This document shows positions 1-10,414 of a stretch of 32,849 nt of DNA, piece by piece. Positions within the stretch are counted from its first letter, which is position 1; each line of letters begins with the position of its first letter. Made by a program: the position numbers and the translations under genes. Source of the DNA: Brachionus plicatilis (lineage: Eukaryota > Rotifera > Eurotatoria > Ploima > Brachionidae). The notes below the pieces were generated by a model. It had not been told where the DNA came from. It saw nothing but the letters and a program-made list of their open reading frames with translations, and ran no database searches. The stretch spans positions 152,307 to 185,155 of the forward strand of contig QEOQ01000433.1 in the NCBI GenBank assembly GCA_010279815.1. The letters are read 5' to 3'.

Positions 1-460
1 TAAAAATTGAGTGCAAAAAAAAAATAAAAGCACTAATTTGAAGAATTTTTTTTCTCTACAATTTGATATATGACACTCGGCATAAAAATATAATCAACTT
101 TTAAATATTTATCATGAAAAAACTTCCTCTAAAAATTAAAAAATAAAAGTCGGTGCAAAAGTTTAGAAATTCGGGTAATTCAAAAGTTTTAGCAACCATT
201 GCTACCTTTTTGTATCTCCAAAATGTGTCTGTTCAACTAAGAAACGATATCAAGAGACTGATACTGTCTCTGATCGAAGCCGTTCTGCTCTGGTAGACCT
301 CGTAAGCTAACTTTAAGGGATGAAAATTACATTTTTAGATAGATTAGAAAAGATCCTACATCTAGTTATCAAAAACTTGCCACTGATTTTAATTCTAAGA
401 CCCAAGCGGTTAGGATAAGCAAGTAAACTATTATGAGATTTCTCCAAAAAAAAAGGCTAA
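1..460 (+). pseudogene. Decayed Tc1/mariner transposon: 5' non-coding part and transposase N-terminus
   Basis: The first ~160 bases match 12290-12375, the 5' part of another Tc1-type element in this window. From about 239 to 456 the + strand reads, across one frameshift and several stops, as a Tc1-family helix-turn-helix domain. Recognisable pieces are an RSGRPRKLT-like GRPR linker, then RKDPTSSYQKLA, and TIMRFLQKKG at the end of the second helix-turn-helix. In this family the region binds the terminal inverted repeats. The catalytic DDE core is absent, so the copy is dead. The window edge cuts its left side, so the 5' terminus cannot be seen. Confidence 0.7.
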
Positions 461-611
461 TTATAATTATTATTATATTATAATTATAATTAACAGTAAC
501 TGTCTCTGTTTATACCACTTTTATCTTTATTAGCTATCTTTTATGTTAAGAAGCAGTTATCTTACCGCTGTATGAGACTCTTAGACTTTTTTTTTGGAGA
601 AATCTCATAAT
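430..611. repeat. Perfect 25-bp inverted repeat (hairpin) at the end of the Tc1 fragment
   Basis: Positions 430-454 and 587-611 are exact reverse complements (25 of 25). The arm encodes the IMRFLQKK end of the transposase helix-turn-helix, so transposase-derived sequence occurs in both orientations. The 132-nt loop contains the AT-rich near-palindrome around 460-491. This looks like a head-to-head rearrangement of the element, not a terminal repeat. Confidence 0.8.
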
Positions 612-617
612 AAACAA

Positions 618-2400
618 TTGTAACTTGGTAATTGTTTTGATTCTCTTTATTTTCGAAAAATAAAATTATATTAAATTAAGAATTTAATAATTTAGGGTAT
701 CATTTAATATTAATTAATATTGATAAATTTTCTCAAATTTTGAATTTTACCTAAAATTATTCTATTTGACTTAAATGTACTGCAATTTTTTAATTTACAG
801 TATTCAACTTGCAAATTAACTTATAAAACAGGATAAAATTTTCGTATGATTTTGTTGGAAAAAATTAATAAATAATTTGAATTTTTAGTCAAAAATCAGC
901 AAAAAGTAAAAAAAATTAGACTAACATCAAAATCATTTTAATTTAAAATTCGAAAGAAAAAGTTTATTGATTCTTTAATTTTTCTTTGTTTAGTCAAATC
1001 AAAAAAATTCAACAAATATGCTTTTGAACATTGTATAAATCTGAAACATATTTTTAAAAGGCGAGTGCTAATTCATTAACTAAAATTACTGATTTTTTAC
1101 CAATTTTACCAGATTAATATAATAATGACTTACATTTCATAAAATTACTGAGTTGATTTAAAAATATGAATTTATTTTAAAAATCAAGTTTGATGCTAGT
1201 TTTTTCAATATTTAATTAAATTTAAAAAAAAATAATTTTTTATTTAACTTTTTTAAAATTTTTGATTTATCCGTTGCCTCTTTATGAACCAAATTGTAAT
1301 AAGTAAAGAATTATTGAGATCTTAATTAGAAACCAGATTACAGAACTCACATTTTTCATCAAAATTTATACCATAATATTCTTAATTATCCAAATATTGT
1401 TCTAATTCAAAAAAAAAAATCTAATTGTACAAAACATCCTTCTCTGGCTTAAAAAGATGGTCAAAATCCAGTTAAACGTCTAACTGCTGATTTTTAGTTT
1501 TTTTAAAGTATAATTATGTTTAATTTAAAATTTTAATACGATTTAGAAAAATTAATAAGAATAATATCACTTATGCAAATTTAGGGAAAAAATTTTTTTT
1601 TTAGTAATTGTAGTAAAAAAATAATAAATCACCTTTTTAAAAGATATAACTTTTCTAATTTTAAAAATTTTTACTTTTAAAGAAATCTAACAAGACAAAA
1701 ATTAATTATAAATTTTTTTTATTGGTCTTACAATCAAATTTTAAATCGATGATCAAATTAGTATCAAATTATGAGCTCTCTTTTTAGCTAGAGAGGCTTG
1801 TTAATCATAATTTAAGATTTTTAGATATTTAGTGAAAATTCAATAATGAAAATTAATAATTTTTATTAATTATTGTTTAAAATTAGCCAAATTAAAAATA
1901 AAGCTAATTAATTATCTTTGAAAATTACTTAATATGCATTTTCTTTTTGAAAAAAAAATGTATATCAGCAAAAAGTATAATATAATTAAATATCAAATTT
2001 TTAAAAATCGAATTAATTATTTTAAAAAATTATCTAAATTTATTATCTAAAGTCTTTTGCTTTGAAAAACTTAATTAAATGTTATGAAAAAAATTATTTG
2101 AATGTTTATTTAAGAAAAAAATGATTTTACTTTTAACAGTATACTAAATTTTTTATATTTAAAAATAAAATCAATCGAATAATTTATCATAATAATTTAC
2201 ATAAAGCGGTCTAGATGAAATATTTAGATTGCAAATTATGCACATTTATTCAAAAACGAAAAAAAAAATTTTTTTAATGAACTATCCTTGAAAATTTATT
2301 CATCTCATTTAAATCGGTATCATGTGACCGAACTTTTTTTTCTCAAATAGATAAAAATTCATTTTTTCTTAAATTTTCAATTTTTTTATTATCTTTTAAA
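618..2400. other. AT-rich intergenic DNA, no gene seen
   Basis: About 1.8 kb of very AT-rich sequence with A and T runs. I see no coding frame with a recognisable motif, no tRNA and no clear transposon ends. The SNX29 promoter should lie at its right end, but I can identify no confident TATA box or initiator. Confidence 0.6.
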
Positions 2401-2417
2401 TAATTAAAGTCAGTCAG

Positions 2418-5400
2418 AGTAAGTTTTTGTAATGATTCAGAAACAGAACAATTTTAAAATTTTTTGTTTCAGTGAGTGACTCTGAGAAAAAGGCTTTGGT
2501 AAATAACTTGTCTGATGCGATAAAAGAATGCCAGTTGAGATTTGGTGGCAAACGAGAGCTTGCCACCGACATTGACGGACGTGTTTTATTCTTATGCACC
2601 AAACTGGAGCTCATTTTTCTTCATGGACTTAAAAAAAATCAAAAATCCAGTCTGGACTCATTAAAGTAAATTAAAAAAAAATAAAACAGGATCAAAAATT
2701 ATCATTTTAATCAAGAAACACCAATTTGGTAAAAAGCACCAGCAATTTACTATCTCAATTACTAGACGATTCTAAACTAAAGATACCGCAGCAGCTTCGG
2801 AATAATATAGAATCAATATCATCAAATTCAAGTGAACAGAGTAATAAAATTTAAAAAAAAAAAATTTTTTTTGTCAACTCTTTTTTTGAAGGTTTTTGGC
2901 CAGTAATAAAAAAATTTATAAACAAAATAGAAATTGAGAGATTCGAGCTTTTATCTAATATAACAAATGATGTGGGACGTCAGCGAGCATGGCTCAGAAA
3001 TTGCCTTAACGAAAGATGTCTAGAAAAGTACACAATATCCATGCTGGGCAACCAAAGCCAGCTAAAAGAGTTCTACGAAGAATCGAGCTTGCTTCTCGAC
3101 CCCAATTATACATCTAGCCTACCAACGCTTCTATCAGGCCTGCAGTCAATTCTGTTCGCTATTAACATTGACAATCCGAACCTGAATATTCCATCCAGAA
3201 CTACATCACCATCTAGTCCCAAGTCTAGCACTGTCGAAGAGCCTGAGTTGAGCAAAAAAAAGTCTCTACCTAATATAAATAATGTAAATAGGAATATAAA
3301 TTTAAAAAAAGTTAAAAAAAATAATGTCACACTGGACGATGAAAACGATTCGGCCGAGTCAAACGACGAGGCCTTTAAATTCGAGTTGAACAAGACCAAA
3401 AAAGAAACATCTCCCATTCGGGAATTTAAGGTCTTGCAAAATCCGATTAAATATGTGAAGAAAATAGAGGAAAAAGAAAATGAGGAAAATGATGACGAGG
3501 AAAAGTTGAGTGATGAAGTTAACAGTTCGCCGTCCGAACACGGCTCCAATTTAAACAGCAATGTTAATTTAATTCCACTTAATGCTTCGTTTATTGATAA
3601 TATTTCAGGTATTTAAAAAAATTTTAAATTTTTTTTTAATTTTTAACCAGCTCTTAAGAAAAATTTTAAATTTAGCAAAAATAAAAAAATTCTAGCTGAG
3701 ATAATATTATTTATCTTTTGAAAATATTGTCTAGCTCTTAGAACAATTCAAATTTTTAAATTAAACTTTTTTTTTTAAGAAATCAAGTTAAATGTTTAAT
3801 TCATTTTAACATTTGGTTTAAATTATTCAACAAAGCTTAAGTTTTTTTTTTTTAAAGAAAATAGGCAGAAGACTTTTGAAACTAGTTTCATAAAAATTAA
3901 TAGACATTTTTTGTTTGTTGTTGACTGTTTAGTTCATTTTTTTTTTAAAAAAGATTTATTAATCATTAATTTTTACTAAAGATAACTGAGAATAAATTAT
4001 TAGCAATTTAATTAATTATTAATAAAGTGTTAAATTCAGTTTTGAATTTTCATTTAATAGTTAATTAAATTTAAAAAAATAAATCGAATTTTAAGGGTTC
4101 AAACTTCGCTAAGAATGGCGCTTATAAAATAAGTGACATTCCAGTTGAAGAAATAACTTTTTAATAAAGAAGATTTGGGATAAAAAATTTAATTTGATTA
4201 TTTTTTAAGAAACTAATAAATATTAAAACCCGTCAGGTGTAAACTATCAAACTTTTTAATTATAAAATCAAGTATGAGACCCATAATAATTTAATTAAAT
4301 AAAATATTTGAACATCAAAAGATTTAATTGAAAATTTAGGAAGATTTAATCAATAATATTATATTGGAGAAATATTAAATGGTAGCTTGACAAAATATAG
4401 AAATTATATTTTAGTTAGCGAAAAATTTAGAAAATGAAAAAATGAAATTAATTATTACCTTAAGGGTAAAAATAATTTTTGAAAAGAATCGGAAACAATC
4501 TAATTTTGGAAGATGAAAAAATTAAATTTTTGATTATTTTTTCATAATTTTCATATATTTTTCTATATTTTGTTTCCCATTTAAATTCTTTATTAAATTT
4601 TTTCAATGTTCGAATATACACTTATTTTAATACAGTTTGAGTGTCCCATATTTGATTTTATCATTATCATTTTTAGGGCTTTTAATGGCATATTTAACAA
4701 TAAATAGTAAAAATAGATGTTTCTTTAAAAATGTTTATTTACTAGAATTTTTTTTTTTTAAATTTTAATTAAATTACCTTTTTTGATTTATACAGAAATT
4801 TGTAATGTCTCTATAATATTTAAAGGTGAAATGGATTTAATCTGAAACTTTGCAAAGGTTGACCACGAAATATTGGTTGATTCATTTTAGAATAAGTTTT
4901 TCCAGTGTAGAGTCAAATTTATTTAAAAAAACATAATATTTTCAATAGAATTTTGAAGGAAATTTTAAATAAAACATTAAAAAAAAAACTTGAAATATTT
5001 GGCAAGTCGAAGTCTGTGGTCATGATCAAAATTTATTATTAAAGTAATGGTTTCAATTGTAAGTTTTAAGTAAGAGACTTATTTCTATGTTAAGCTTCTA
5101 TGTTATGCATATCTAATAAAAATTAAGGGTCATTTAAAATTCTGCATTTATTAAAATTAAAAGGATTTTAGAAAATGAATGTAAGTTTTGAATGCCAACT
5201 AAATAAATATGGTTTTGAATTAAATATTTCAAAACACTTAAAACCATTTTTAAATCATAATTTTTGATCATGATCATTAAACTTTGACCATAATCCTAAC
5301 TTTTGAAAATATTTTTTTCTACTTTTTATTACTAAAATAAGTATGAAAAAAAATTACAAATTCAATTTTTTTTACAGGCATTTTATCATAATAAATATTA

Positions 5401-7568
5401 TGCTAGAAAAAATATGCAATATTAAATTTTTTCTTTACAAAAAATTTTTTTTAAACCTTCTAGTATTTTTCTATGCGTCAAAGCACCCCACAAAATTTGT
5501 AAACCAATTAATGTTATGAGTCGATATCTTTTATTTCTAGTTGACTTTTTTTAATTAAAAATTAACGAAAAATTTTTACTATTAAAGGACGATAATGACT
5601 GAAATATCTGTTTAAAAAAATTTGAAACATATAAAATTGAAAAAAATAAAAAAATTATTTGTAATTTGTAATTTATGAACTAAGACACCAAAAGTTCATG
5701 GGATCAGACTTGATTCCACAAATTTGAAGTCCAAAATCCTTAATTAAGATAATATGGAAGTTTGAATTGAGCGGACACTACTTTTAACAGAAAGTCAGAA
5801 CTATTTTTTAAGTCAATTTATTCACTTTGATTTAATTACATGGATTTAATTTTGTGGAAGATTCGGCTACATAATTATTTGACTGAAGGACCGTCGAGGA
5901 CCGTCAGAAAGTTTATTAAGTAATGATGAATAATTTTTTTCCACTTGATTTAGTAAAAAATTAAATGTTTAACTCTAAAAAATTAATTTTATGAAAAGTT
6001 AATAACTAGAAAATTAAAAAAATTTGATTTAAAAATTTATTTCAAATTTTAATTTTAGAAAAACTGTCGTATGCCGACTTATTCCCAGTCGACTCACAAC
6101 ATTAATAATAATTAAAAATGAGTATTTTATGTCCTTCAAAAAATAATAAAATAAATAAATTAAATTTTTTAAATAAAAAAATTAGAGTTCACAATCTAAA
6201 TAAAAAAAAAAGAATTTTATTAAAAATTTTCATAGACTTTTTTAAACTAGACATTAAATGATTTTTCTAGTCACATCGAACCAAAGTGGATCAATGGGCT
6301 CGTCCTACGACAACTTCAAAATTGGCAGCTCGGAATCATTGAGCAAAAAAGTTGCCATATCCGAGAGTCAATCACAGCTATCATTAAGCCAGACCGAAAA
6401 TTTAAGCCTGGTCGAGCTAAGACAACTCACTCTAAGCATGATTCAACGCAAGGACACCTACGAAACAATGAACAAAACCCTCAACTCAAAGCTAAATGAA
6501 GAAATGTCGCGCAACGCCCTCCTAAGCGACCAGGTGAAAAATTTGGAAAAAACCACCCAGACAATGAAAAATGCTTACGAGACCAAAATGGACTCGCTGC
6601 AAAACGAAAACAGGCTCTTGAAAGAACAACTCAAAAAATATGTGAGTGCTGTGCAGATGATGAACAAACCGGAGCTGAATCCGATACCAGAAAGAAATGA
6701 CAATTTGATCAAAGATTACTCGCATGAAGCCGAGCAATATGAGAAAAAGCTGATCCAAGTGGCTGAAATGCATGGTGAGTTGATGGAGTTCAATGATCGT
6801 CTGCAAAAAATGCTCAATTTCCGCAATGCACAAGTGAAAAATTTGATCGATGAATTGACCGAGTTGCGCGGTCCACTGCCCCAAGAGATTAACATGGACG
6901 AATCAATTGATTTTGAGCAAAACAATGTTGGTTCAAATGTCAACCTGGCTCTGGCAAGTGTTTGGATTCCGTCTGTATTTTTAAGAAGTGACAAGTCCGG
7001 ATCGCATCATGTCTACCAGGTGTATCTGAGAGTCAAAGAAGAAGAGTGGAATATATTCAGAAGGTTTTCTCATTTTTACTCGCTTCATTCTGATCTAAAG
7101 GAAAAATATCCGGCCATAGCGACCATTTCGTTTCCCAAAAAAAAGACCATAGGAAATAGAGACAATAAATTTGTAGAGAACCGTCGGAAGCAACTTCAAG
7201 TTTATTTGAGGAAATTGCTTGATTTTATGTCCCAGACAGACAAGGATTTTAATATGAAGCCGTGCAGAGAGAGTCTGATACGAGCAGTGCCCTTTTTTAG
7301 GTGGATAAATATTTTAAAATTTTTTTTGTTTAAAAATTTTATTTTTGTTTAAAAATTTTATTTTTTTTAAAAATTTTATTTTTTTTAAAGTGACCAAACT
7401 TTTTTTGAACAACACCAGGAACAAGTTAATGAAACAGTGAATAGTTTGGCACATTTGCCGCGCACTGGTTCCAGTCTGCTTAGCAGTAGTTTGACAAACG
7501 GCTCACCGCTTCGGACTAACAATCTTGCTAGTCCCAATCGAAATGATTTGTTATATACCGGTTTATGA
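2418..7568 (+). CDS. SNX29: Sorting nexin-29 (RUN and PX domain protein), spliced
   Basis: Coding segments: 2418 (A only), 2473-2665, 2716-2840, 2892-3608, 6271-7300 and 7391-7568. They total 2244 nt, 747 aa plus TGA, with every phase matching across GT-AG junctions. The human protein is about 813 aa. A RUN domain spans residues ~1-196 (LRFGGKRELATD, DVGRQRAWLR, LFAINIDN). A low-complexity acidic and Ser/Asn-rich linker follows to ~390, then a coiled coil ~390-545 (KKYVSAVQM, AEMHGELMEFNDRLQ) and a PX domain ~572-689. The PX domain has the phosphoinositide motif RRFSHF (~609-614), PKKKTIG and RRKQLQ. The role is phosphoinositide and endosomal membrane binding, by family. Introns are 54, 50, 51, 2662 and 90 nt; only the fourth is large. 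An in-frame TAA at 2397-2399 supports the split start. The order and sequence of conserved blocks make identity very secure; the exact splice sites are inferred. Confidence 0.93.
2419..2472 (+). other. SNX29 first intron, splitting the start codon
   Basis: A strong donor (CAGA|GTAAGTTTT) and acceptor (TTTTGTTTCAG) enclose 54 nt. Splicing joins A2418 to T2473-G2474, creating ATG in frame with the conserved SNX29 N-terminus (MSDSEKK then LRFGGKRE). No ATG exists at this place in genomic DNA; the codon there reads GTG. Confidence 0.75.
4255..4675. repeat. Diverged inverted repeat inside the SNX29 intron
   Basis: The block around 4262-4340 (AAATCAAGTATGAGACCC, then ATTTGAACAT) reappears in reverse complement at ~4600-4665 (AAATCAAATATGGGACAC, then ATTCGAACAT) in the same order. 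The arms are heavily diverged and the outer ends are not definable. It is probably an old foldback or MITE-type insertion. Confidence 0.4.
6059..6105 (+). other. Candidate alternative terminal exon of SNX29
   Basis: Acceptor TTAATTTTAG at 6058 is followed, in the phase left by exon 2892-3608, by 15 codons (EKLSYADLFPVDSQH) and TAA at 6103-6105. AATAAA-like signals follow around 6143-6165. If used, it would give a ~360-aa protein with the RUN domain and linker but no coiled coil or PX domain. The evidence is only the frame, the acceptor and the poly(A)-like signals. Confidence 0.25.
7308..7388 (+). repeat. Short tandem array in the last SNX29 intron
   Basis: A unit of roughly 22-25 nt (TTTAAAAATTTTATTTTT with variants) is repeated about three times and fills most of the 90-nt intron 7301-7390. 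It leaves just enough room for the splice sites. Confidence 0.65.
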
Positions 7569-8195
7569 AGTCAAAAAAATTTTTTTTTGAAGTTTTAAAA
7601 TAAAAATTAAATCGAAAAAAAATAAAATTTTTTTAGTTATTTTTTCAAGCAGTTTAGTCTATTATTTATTTTATTCAGCGAAAATAATGTAATACCGTGT
7701 AATTGAACGTAAATTATTTTAAAAAGAAAAATTCCAAAAAACAATTAGTTATGGAAAATTTTCCAATTTTTTTTAAGTAGACATAATATTTGTCATTACT
7801 ACTATTGCTTGCTGCTAATTTTTTTTTCCGAGACCAGAAAAGAATAAACTTAAAAGAAGAATTATTTTTTTATTCTTTAATCAGTTCTATAATGAGAAAT
7901 TACAGATATACAGAATGAGAAAATTTTTTAAAATTTTTTAAAAAATGTCCATGATGGATGGTTATTTTAAAAAATGTTTTTTTTTTCCATTAATTTTTTT
8001 AAACTTTTTGGATCTTTATGAAAGACGATAAAAGATCGATAAAATAAAGTAGTTAGTAGTAAAAAAATACATATGATAAATATTTTTTTTCAAAGAACAT
8101 TTTCACTTAAAACTAAAATTTTACACTCAAAATCAATACCACAAAATTTGAATAAAATACCTCAAATTTTATTCAATTTATTAAATTTTATGGAA
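7569..8195. other. SNX29 3' flank, AT-rich
   Basis: The SNX29 3' UTR should lie here; AATAAA-type signals occur close to the stop (around 7600-7625). Beyond that I see no gene, RNA or transposon end. Confidence 0.5.
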
Positions 8196-8566
8196 AATTG
8201 AAGTTCCGGATCAAATTTTAAGATCAAAACGATCATTTAAAATTTTTAAATTACTAGACATGTTATGTCTGATAATGGTTCATTATCAAATTAACATCAA
8301 AATGATTGATCTCTAATTTATTTAACAAGAACAATTAAAAATTTAAATAATTCAGGTTAAGTTAAATCAAAAATTTAAATTTATAAATTTTCCATCCATT
8401 CATTCAAACTTAAATAATTTTATTTTTCCACTTAAATAAATTCTAAATTTAAAATCAGTAAATTTTTTGTCTTTAAAAGTAAAAAAAAATTGAAATATTC
8501 AAACTTATTAAAATTCAATAAAAAGGTACATTTTATAATTTAAAATATGAAAATAGACTTGACATG
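8196..8566 (+). repeat. Dispersed repeat, copy 1 (inverted partner at 19814-20247)
   Basis: This block matches the reverse complement of 19814-20247 over its whole length, including the landmarks AGATCAATCATTTTGATG, AACTTAACCTGAATTATT and TGTCATGTCAAGTTTATT (as read in the partner copy). No coding frame is visible. It lacks a ~50-nt segment present in the other copy. Confidence 0.8.
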
Positions 8567-8934
8567 AAATTCTTTTAGAAGATTGAAACTAATTTTGGAC
8601 AAAGGACTCAACGATCGTCTCCAAAATTATTTCATTTTATTTTAATCTAAAGGAGTTTTTATTACATCAGATAAAAAATAATTATTAATAATAAGCTTTT
8701 AAAATGTCTAGCTCAGTGATTATTTTAAATAAAAAGTGTTTTGTAAATATTAAATTAATTTATTATTAAATAATATGTTCATTTTTTATCTATAATCTTA
8801 AAAGCTGAGAAATATATTTAATATTTGAGGGAAAAATAATTTATTTATTGGGTTAATTTATTCAAATTTTTTACTACTTGAACTAAAATTTTTCATTTTT
8901 TTGTATTTTTTGGTTTGTTCCGCCATTAAACACT
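8567..8934. other. AT-rich intergenic DNA
   Basis: No gene or repeat boundary recognised. Confidence 0.5.
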
Positions 8935-8969
8935 TATAAAATTTTTATTACTTTTATATTACGAATATT

Positions 8970-9075
8970 CAGCACTGTCTGAAAGCTACTATAGCGTTCC
9001 CTATATGGGTTTTCGTTTGGTGAGACAAACCACCGTAGCTCATTATTATTATTTTTATTATTATTATTACTTCAA
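8970..9075 (+). repeat. Probable LINE 3' end with hairpin and (ATT)n tail
   Basis: A moderately GC-containing block (GAAAGCTACTATAGCG through ACCACCGTAGCTC) is followed by a run of ATT repeats. It can fold: GTTTG/CAAAC around GTGAGA, and AGCTAC paired with GTAGCT outside. A 3' hairpin followed by a short-unit tail is typical of CR1/L2-type retrotransposon ends. The block at 18935-19030 has the same architecture. The family assignment is inferred. Confidence 0.4.
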
Positions 9076-9923
9076 CTAGCTCCCAAATTTTTCTTCCTTC
9101 CTTCAAATTTTTTGAGCAAAATTTAACAAACTGTTTTGTAAAAAATGAAAAAATTGTTAAAATTGAATCAAGAAATTCATTTATGTGGTAAATACCTGAG
9201 TGCGAAATAGTGAAAATAAAATTGGTTTTTTGATTCAGTGGAATATTTGGGTTAAAATGGTGACGGTTAATTTGAATATTAAAATTCTTGTCATGGTAGT
9301 TATTTGCGTTTTTCTTTAGGATACCATGTTTTATTTTTAGTTTAATTTTTTTTTGAAGATTAAAAATTAAATGTCAAATTCTTTTGATAGGGTCTTTTTT
9401 CATGCTGGGTTCTCTTGTTTTGGTTTTTCATGTTTTCATGTACCAACATAAAAAACTAAAATAACTTTTTTTATCACTGAAATAAATTTTCTTTATAAAA
9501 ATGCTACATGCCTTTAAAATTTCTTTTTATTAATTAAACAACTTTTTTGATTTAAAAAACACTGAAGGAATATCTAGATAAAGATAAATACCAAAATGGC
9601 TTCTATTTTAGAGTAAAGAAGTCATTTTGAAGTTTTTAATTTTTTTATAAAACTTAAACAAAAGTATTTTTGCATAGAAAAAGTATTTGTATTTTAAACA
9701 AAATCGTTTTAACCGCAAGAATTTATTTTTTATAAATATAAGTAAATTTATGCAAGTGAAGTTAAATTAGTGATAAAAAGTAAAGGTCAATTTTATTTAA
9801 TAAAATTTTAAATACGAAAGAACATGTTATAAAAAATAACCGATTTTAAGTATGCGCCAACTCTATTCAAAACTGTCATTTTAAGATTAAAATTTAGGTA
9901 AATTTGATATGTGAAAAAAATGA

Positions 9924-10022
9924 TTTTGTTTTCAGAATTTTTTCATAAATGGCTGAATTTACACTTATTCATGTTAGAATTAAAATTAAAATTTTACAGT
10001 TTTTTCATAGTTAAATAACTTT
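9924..10022 (+). repeat. Direct repeat copy 1 (partner 12858-12957)
   Basis: About 100 nt nearly identical to 12858-12957, from TTTTGTTTTCAGAATTTTTT through TTTCATAGTTAAATAACTT, with only a few changes. The function is unknown. Confidence 0.8.
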
Positions 10023-10414
10023 TTTTCTAAATGATTAAAAAACCCATCAATTTTAAAAATTTTGTCAAGACTAAGTTGCTAAAAATTGTGCATGATTGAA
10101 ACAATTACTTTTTTGCTTCAAAAGCTTTAAAATATTTATTTATATATTTATTTTATTAGAAATTTAAATGAATTTTTATTTTTATTTTACAAATTAATCA
10201 AAAATAAATATTACATCAAATAACAGCTCTATATTGATATTTAACAAAATTTTATCAAATAAATAAGTTAAATATAGGCCAATAAATTTATTTTAAATTG
10301 ATTTTAGATTTTTTTTTCTTCAAATAGAACACACCTTTGCTTTAAAGCACCTGTAAAATGTTCAGACTATTCGACATAAATATGGGTTAAATTAAATTTA
10401 TATCAGTTTAAATA
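10023..10414. promoter_or_regulatory. Upstream region of the cyanophycinase-like gene
   Basis: AT-rich, with a small less AT-rich island around 10330-10375 (ACACACCTTTGCTTTAAAGC). ATTTATATCAG at ~10395-10405 is too close to the ATG to be a confident TATA box. No RNA gene seen. Confidence 0.3.

Larger units (their letters stand above)
3609..6270 (+). other. Large SNX29 intron (2.66 kb)
   Basis: This intron is about 50 times longer than the other SNX29 introns. It runs from donor CAG|GTATTT to acceptor TTTTTCTAG. It is AT-rich with no recognisable gene. A diverged inverted repeat lies at roughly 4255-4340 and 4600-4670, and a short GGACCGTC tandem doublet at ~5887-5905. A possible alternative terminal exon lies at 6059-6105. 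The inverted repeat suggests a decayed foldback insertion that enlarged the intron. Confidence 0.6.

Noticed and set aside
3106..3561. 151-codon minus-strand frame
   Set aside because: It is antisense to the SNX29 linker exon; its Ser/Phe-rich product mirrors Asp/Glu/Lys codons of the real frame.
4094..4112. tRNA/SINE B-box-like GGTTCAAACTTCG
   Set aside because: No A box at the right distance and no cloverleaf; chance match in AT-rich intron.
6258..7352. A separate PX-domain gene starting at ATG 6258
   Set aside because: The ATG lies in intron sequence just before an acceptor (TTTTTCTAG at 6270). The frame and phase join it to the upstream RUN-domain exons, and it matches the second half of SNX29. 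The frame also runs past the donor at 7300 into intron sequence.
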